Origin: Methanobacteriota archaeon | GTDB taxonomy: Archaea > Thermoplasmatota > Poseidoniia > Poseidoniales > Thalassarchaeaceae | Length of the DNA: 36,178 bases | Reading direction: 5' to 3' | Assembly (NCBI GenBank): GCA_002708695.1 | Contig: PAOZ01000004.1 | Span: forward strand, 27,954 to 64,131 | In this document: piece after piece, positions 34,177 through 36,178 of the stretch | Layout: each line of letters starts with the position of its first letter | Position numbering within the stretch: the first letter of the stretch is position 1 | Translations under genes and position numbers: made by a program | The notes under the pieces: model-generated | Told to the model about the DNA's origin: nothing | What the model saw: only the letters and a program-made list of their open reading frames with translations | The model's database searches: none

Positions 34177-34734
34177 ATGGCAGGAACAAACGTCCTCATG
34201 AAGACCTCAGCAGGAGACATCACGATTGAACTATTTACAGATACAATGCCCATTACGGCCGGTAATTTTCTTGATTTAGCAGACAAGGGTTACTACAATG
34301 GCCTTCATTTCCACAGAGTAATTCAAGGATTCATGCTACAAGGCGGATGTCCAAATTCCAAAGACCCAAATTCTCCTCGAGCTGGTACTGGCGGTCCAGA
34401 TGGAGGAGGAACATACACAACTTCTGATGGTCAAGCCATTGTACGGGATCGAGGAGGAAATATTCCAGATGAATTGACTCAAAAATTCAGTAATGAAATT
34501 GGAACTCTTTCTATGGCGAATACTGGCCGTCCAAATTCAGGAGGATCTCAATTTTTCATCAATACAAAACACAACAATTTCCTTGATTGGTTTGGCCCTG
34601 GTCAATCCGCTCATCCGGTTTTTGGAAAGGTAGTTTCCGGAATGGATGTCGTAACAGCAATTGAAACAACTCAAACTGGATATGGAGATAGACCTACAAC
34701 ACCTCAAGAAATTATTTCAGTTACTCGAATCTGA
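34177..34734 (+). CDS. Cyclophilin-type peptidyl-prolyl cis-trans isomerase
   Basis: Accelerates proline isomerisation during protein folding. The core is [15 protein letters not shown] (catalytic Arg), [21 protein letters not shown] (in two halves, with the Gln-Phe-Phe substrate pocket), FLDWF and [14 protein letters not shown]. 185 aa, no signal peptide, so cytoplasmic. It contains an extra Gly-rich, acidic insert ([19 protein letters not shown], about 65-85). The ATG is preceded by GGGAGGGG at very short spacing. Abuts the following gene. Confidence 0.94.
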   Translation: MAGTNVLMKTSAGDITIELFTDTMPITAGNFLDLADKGYYNGLHFHRVIQGFMLQGGCPNSKDPNSPRAGTGGPDGGGTYTTSDGQAIVRDRGGNIPDELTQKFSNEIGTLSMANTGRPNSGGSQFFINTKHNNFLDWFGPGQSAHPVFGKVVSGMDVVTAIETTQTGYGDRPTTPQEIISVTRI

Positions 34735-34743
34735 GTGATAGAA

Positions 34744-35718
34744 ATGGCTGGCCCAGTGCTAGTAATTCATGGTGGTGCTGGAGGGGATGGTCCTTGGAAA
34801 GGAATGACTTCTCTTGATCCAAGTCGAATATCTTGTATGGAAAATGTGTTGTCTACAGTTGGTAAATTTCTTTCTGAGGGCATCAGTGCTCTAGAAGCAG
34901 TTACAATTGCTGTAGAGATGATGGAAGATGAACCATTATTCAATGCTGGCAAAGGGTCAGTTTTGGATGAAAATGGACAAGTTACGATGGATGCAAGTAT
35001 TATGCGAGGTTCAGACCAAGCCGCAGGTTCTGTAGTTAATGTCTCCAAAGTCCGCCATCCTATTCGAGTTGCAAATGCATTATTGCAACGTGGTTGGCCA
35101 GTTATGTTGAATGGAATTGCAGCAGATAATTTTGGGATTGAAGCAGGCGTTGAAGCAGTAAATCCAGATTTTTTGGTTACAGAACTTCGTCAAGCTCAAT
35201 GGAAGAAATGGCGAGATACTAGGGCCGCAATCGGCTCAACCGATGAAGACGATTCAGTATTAGACCATGACCTAGAAGGAAGGGTTGAGACTGAATTTAG
35301 TGACGAACCCCAAGGAATGGGAACAGTAGGAGCAGTTGCGTTAGATGTCTCGGGAAATCTTGCTGCAGCAACGAGTACTGGAGGGATGACTGGCAAACCT
35401 TCTGGGCGTATCGGAGACACACCAATCATAGGAGCAGGAACGTGGGCTGATGAGAGAATTGCAATTTCTTGTACAGGAGTGGGAGAAGCATACATTCGAA
35501 CATGTGCTGCCCACGAATTAGCAATACGTATGAGAAATCCCAATTCGAAACTTGCAGAAGAATCGAACAACGTATTGGATTTAGTGGCCCCATTTGGTGG
35601 ACGAGGTGGATTGATTTCTGTTATGGCCGATGGGACAGTATGTCTTGATTTCCAAACCACATTGATGTATCGAGGAATATGGAAAGAAAGTCAAATAGAT
35701 GTGGGAATAGGGCCTTAA
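34744..35718 (+). CDS. Isoaspartyl peptidase/L-asparaginase (Ntn hydrolase, T2 family)
   Basis: These enzymes cleave isoaspartyl dipeptides and L-asparagine after self-cleavage. The N-terminus shows VLVIHGGAG and NAGKGSVLDENGQVTMDAS (in two halves). The nucleophile is the Thr at about residue 194 in GMGTVGAVALD, followed by AATSTGGMTGKPSGRIGDTP and IIGAGTWAD, as in the family. Cleavage would give an alpha chain of ~193 residues and a beta chain of ~131. The ATG at 34744 is used; a GTG at 34735 right after the cyclophilin stop is equally possible. Probably in one transcription unit with pyrE and cyclophilin. Confidence 0.93.
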   Translation: MAGPVLVIHGGAGGDGPWKGMTSLDPSRISCMENVLSTVGKFLSEGISALEAVTIAVEMMEDEPLFNAGKGSVLDENGQVTMDASIMRGSDQAAGSVVNVSKVRHPIRVANALLQRGWPVMLNGIAADNFGIEAGVEAVNPDFLVTELRQAQWKKWRDTRAAIGSTDEDDSVLDHDLEGRVETEFSDEPQGMGTVGAVALDVSGNLAAATSTGGMTGKPSGRIGDTPIIGAGTWADERIAISCTGVGEAYIRTCAAHELAIRMRNPNSKLAEESNNVLDLVAPFGGRGGLISVMADGTVCLDFQTTLMYRGIWKESQIDVGIGP

Positions 35719-35770
35719 TCAATTTAGATTTATTAATTGTTGAGAAAAAAAGGTTACTGAGTTCTATTGA

Positions 35771-35783
35771 AAAGTATATAGTT
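35771..35783 (+). promoter_or_regulatory. TATA-like box upstream of the PhoU gene
   Basis: AAAGTATATAGTT, a TATA box whose centre lies about 27 bases before the ATG at 35806. That is the expected distance to a transcription start, so the phoU mRNA may be leaderless; no Shine-Dalgarno is visible before the ATG. Confidence 0.5.
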
Positions 35784-35805
35784 AACACCATTTTCCGTGA
35801 AAACA

Positions 35806-36178
35806 ATGGCAAATCAAGACATCAGGAAATCTGAAGTTAGACGATTACAAAAGACAGGTGGCTCTACGTTTATCGTTTCTTTACCAAAACGTTGGGTAAT
35901 TGAACATGGCTTGATGGCTAAAGACCAACTTAGAGTTGAGTGGAGACCATCCGGTAATTTACGAATCATTCCAGAAACATCTCCAATTATCCGTCGACGT
36001 GAAGTGAAAATTGAGTTGGATGATTTACCAGAGAAATTGGCAATCGATCACTTAATTGCAGCATATCTATCTGGAGCAAATCTAATTCGTGTGTATCGAA
36101 AAAAGGGGTTCGATGCCGCCGATAGAAAATTATTGAGACGCTTTATTTCAATAGGTAGAGGAATTGAAATTGTTAATG
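35806..36178 (+). CDS. PhoU-family phosphate uptake regulator, 5' part (cut by window edge)
   Basis: The 124 codons present start with an AbrB/SpoVT-like swapped-hairpin domain: EVRRLQKTGGSTFIVSLPKR, WVIEHGLMAKDQLRVEWRPSG and NLRIIPET. This is followed by VKIELDDLPEKLAIDHLIAAYLSGANLIRVY and an alpha-helical region (DRKLLRRFISIG), as in archaeal PhoU proteins that fuse an AbrB domain to PhoU helices. Such proteins control phosphate transport genes. The C-terminal PhoU bundle lies beyond the window. Preceded by 87 bases of AT-rich DNA with a TATA box, so independently transcribed from the asparaginase. Confidence 0.85.
   Translation, partial: MANQDIRKSEVRRLQKTGGSTFIVSLPKRWVIEHGLMAKDQLRVEWRPSGNLRIIPETSPIIRRREVKIELDDLPEKLAIDHLIAAYLSGANLIRVYRKKGFDAADRKLLRRFISIGRGIEIVN

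Noticed and set aside
35196-35660. Minus-strand open frame within the asparaginase gene
   Set aside because: Antisense shadow of a well identified Ntn hydrolase.
1-36178. CRISPR array, transposon or integrase
   Set aside because: No regularly spaced repeats, no transposase or integrase motif, and no long terminal repeats noticed; the only tandem repeat seen is the 21-bp pair at 2368-2409.

Overview
The window looks like a piece of an archaeal chromosome. Archaeal markers are a TFB-type initiation factor, the large subunit of the family D DNA polymerase (PolC/DP2), the primase large subunit PriL, the KEOPS subunit Pcc1, a phosphopantoate--beta-alanine ligase, a DUF373 membrane protein and an archaeal-type PhoU regulator with an AbrB-like N-terminus. 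These sit among genes of more bacterial character (MutY with a NUDIX-like tail, HflX, GcvH, a LURP-one protein, a GST-fold protein). Base composition is AT-rich, genes are densely packed and often overlap by a few bases, and I see no rRNA, CRISPR array, insertion sequence or integrase. The mixture best fits a planktonic Thermoplasmatota archaeon such as Poseidoniia (Marine Group II/III). That assignment is inference from gene content only.

Layout. 1-4070 (minus strand) is the most accessory-looking stretch: a gene cut by the window edge with a strong Shine-Dalgarno, a divergent TFB, a CYTH-domain protein, two small unknown proteins, a JAMM/MPN-like metalloprotease and an E1/ThiF-like protein with a C-terminal Myb-like helical domain. 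The last two are one base apart and resemble the activating and deconjugating halves of a ubiquitin-like system. 4148-9131 holds a membrane protein, RNase HI, GcvH, a class I aminotransferase, enolase, an unknown protein and a LURP-one protein. tRNA-Cys(GCA) is at 9241-9317.

9318-15218 is a long run of minus-strand genes: a two-helix membrane protein, a THEP1-like NTPase, two tandem TerB-like paralogues, a short UDP-sugar dehydrogenase with an NDP-sugar pyrophosphorylase, then three unknown genes (two membrane proteins, one with a long coiled coil, and a coiled-coil/winged-helix-like protein). 15320-25378 carries metabolic and repair genes: an isocitrate/isopropylmalate dehydrogenase family enzyme, phosphopantoate--beta-alanine ligase, NadC, a large EF-hand membrane protein, Pcc1, MutY overlapping HflX, a three-helix membrane protein, a GST-fold protein and a zinc-ribbon protein.

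25379-36178 holds DUF373, PriL divergent from an overlapping pair of unknown genes, the large polC gene (no intein), then PyrE, cyclophilin and an isoaspartyl peptidase/asparaginase on the plus strand, and finally PhoU, which runs off the right edge. PriL and PolC place replication functions here. Pcc1, tRNA-Cys and HflX are translation related; NadC and the pantoate ligase belong to cofactor synthesis. No gap between genes exceeds 300 bases.
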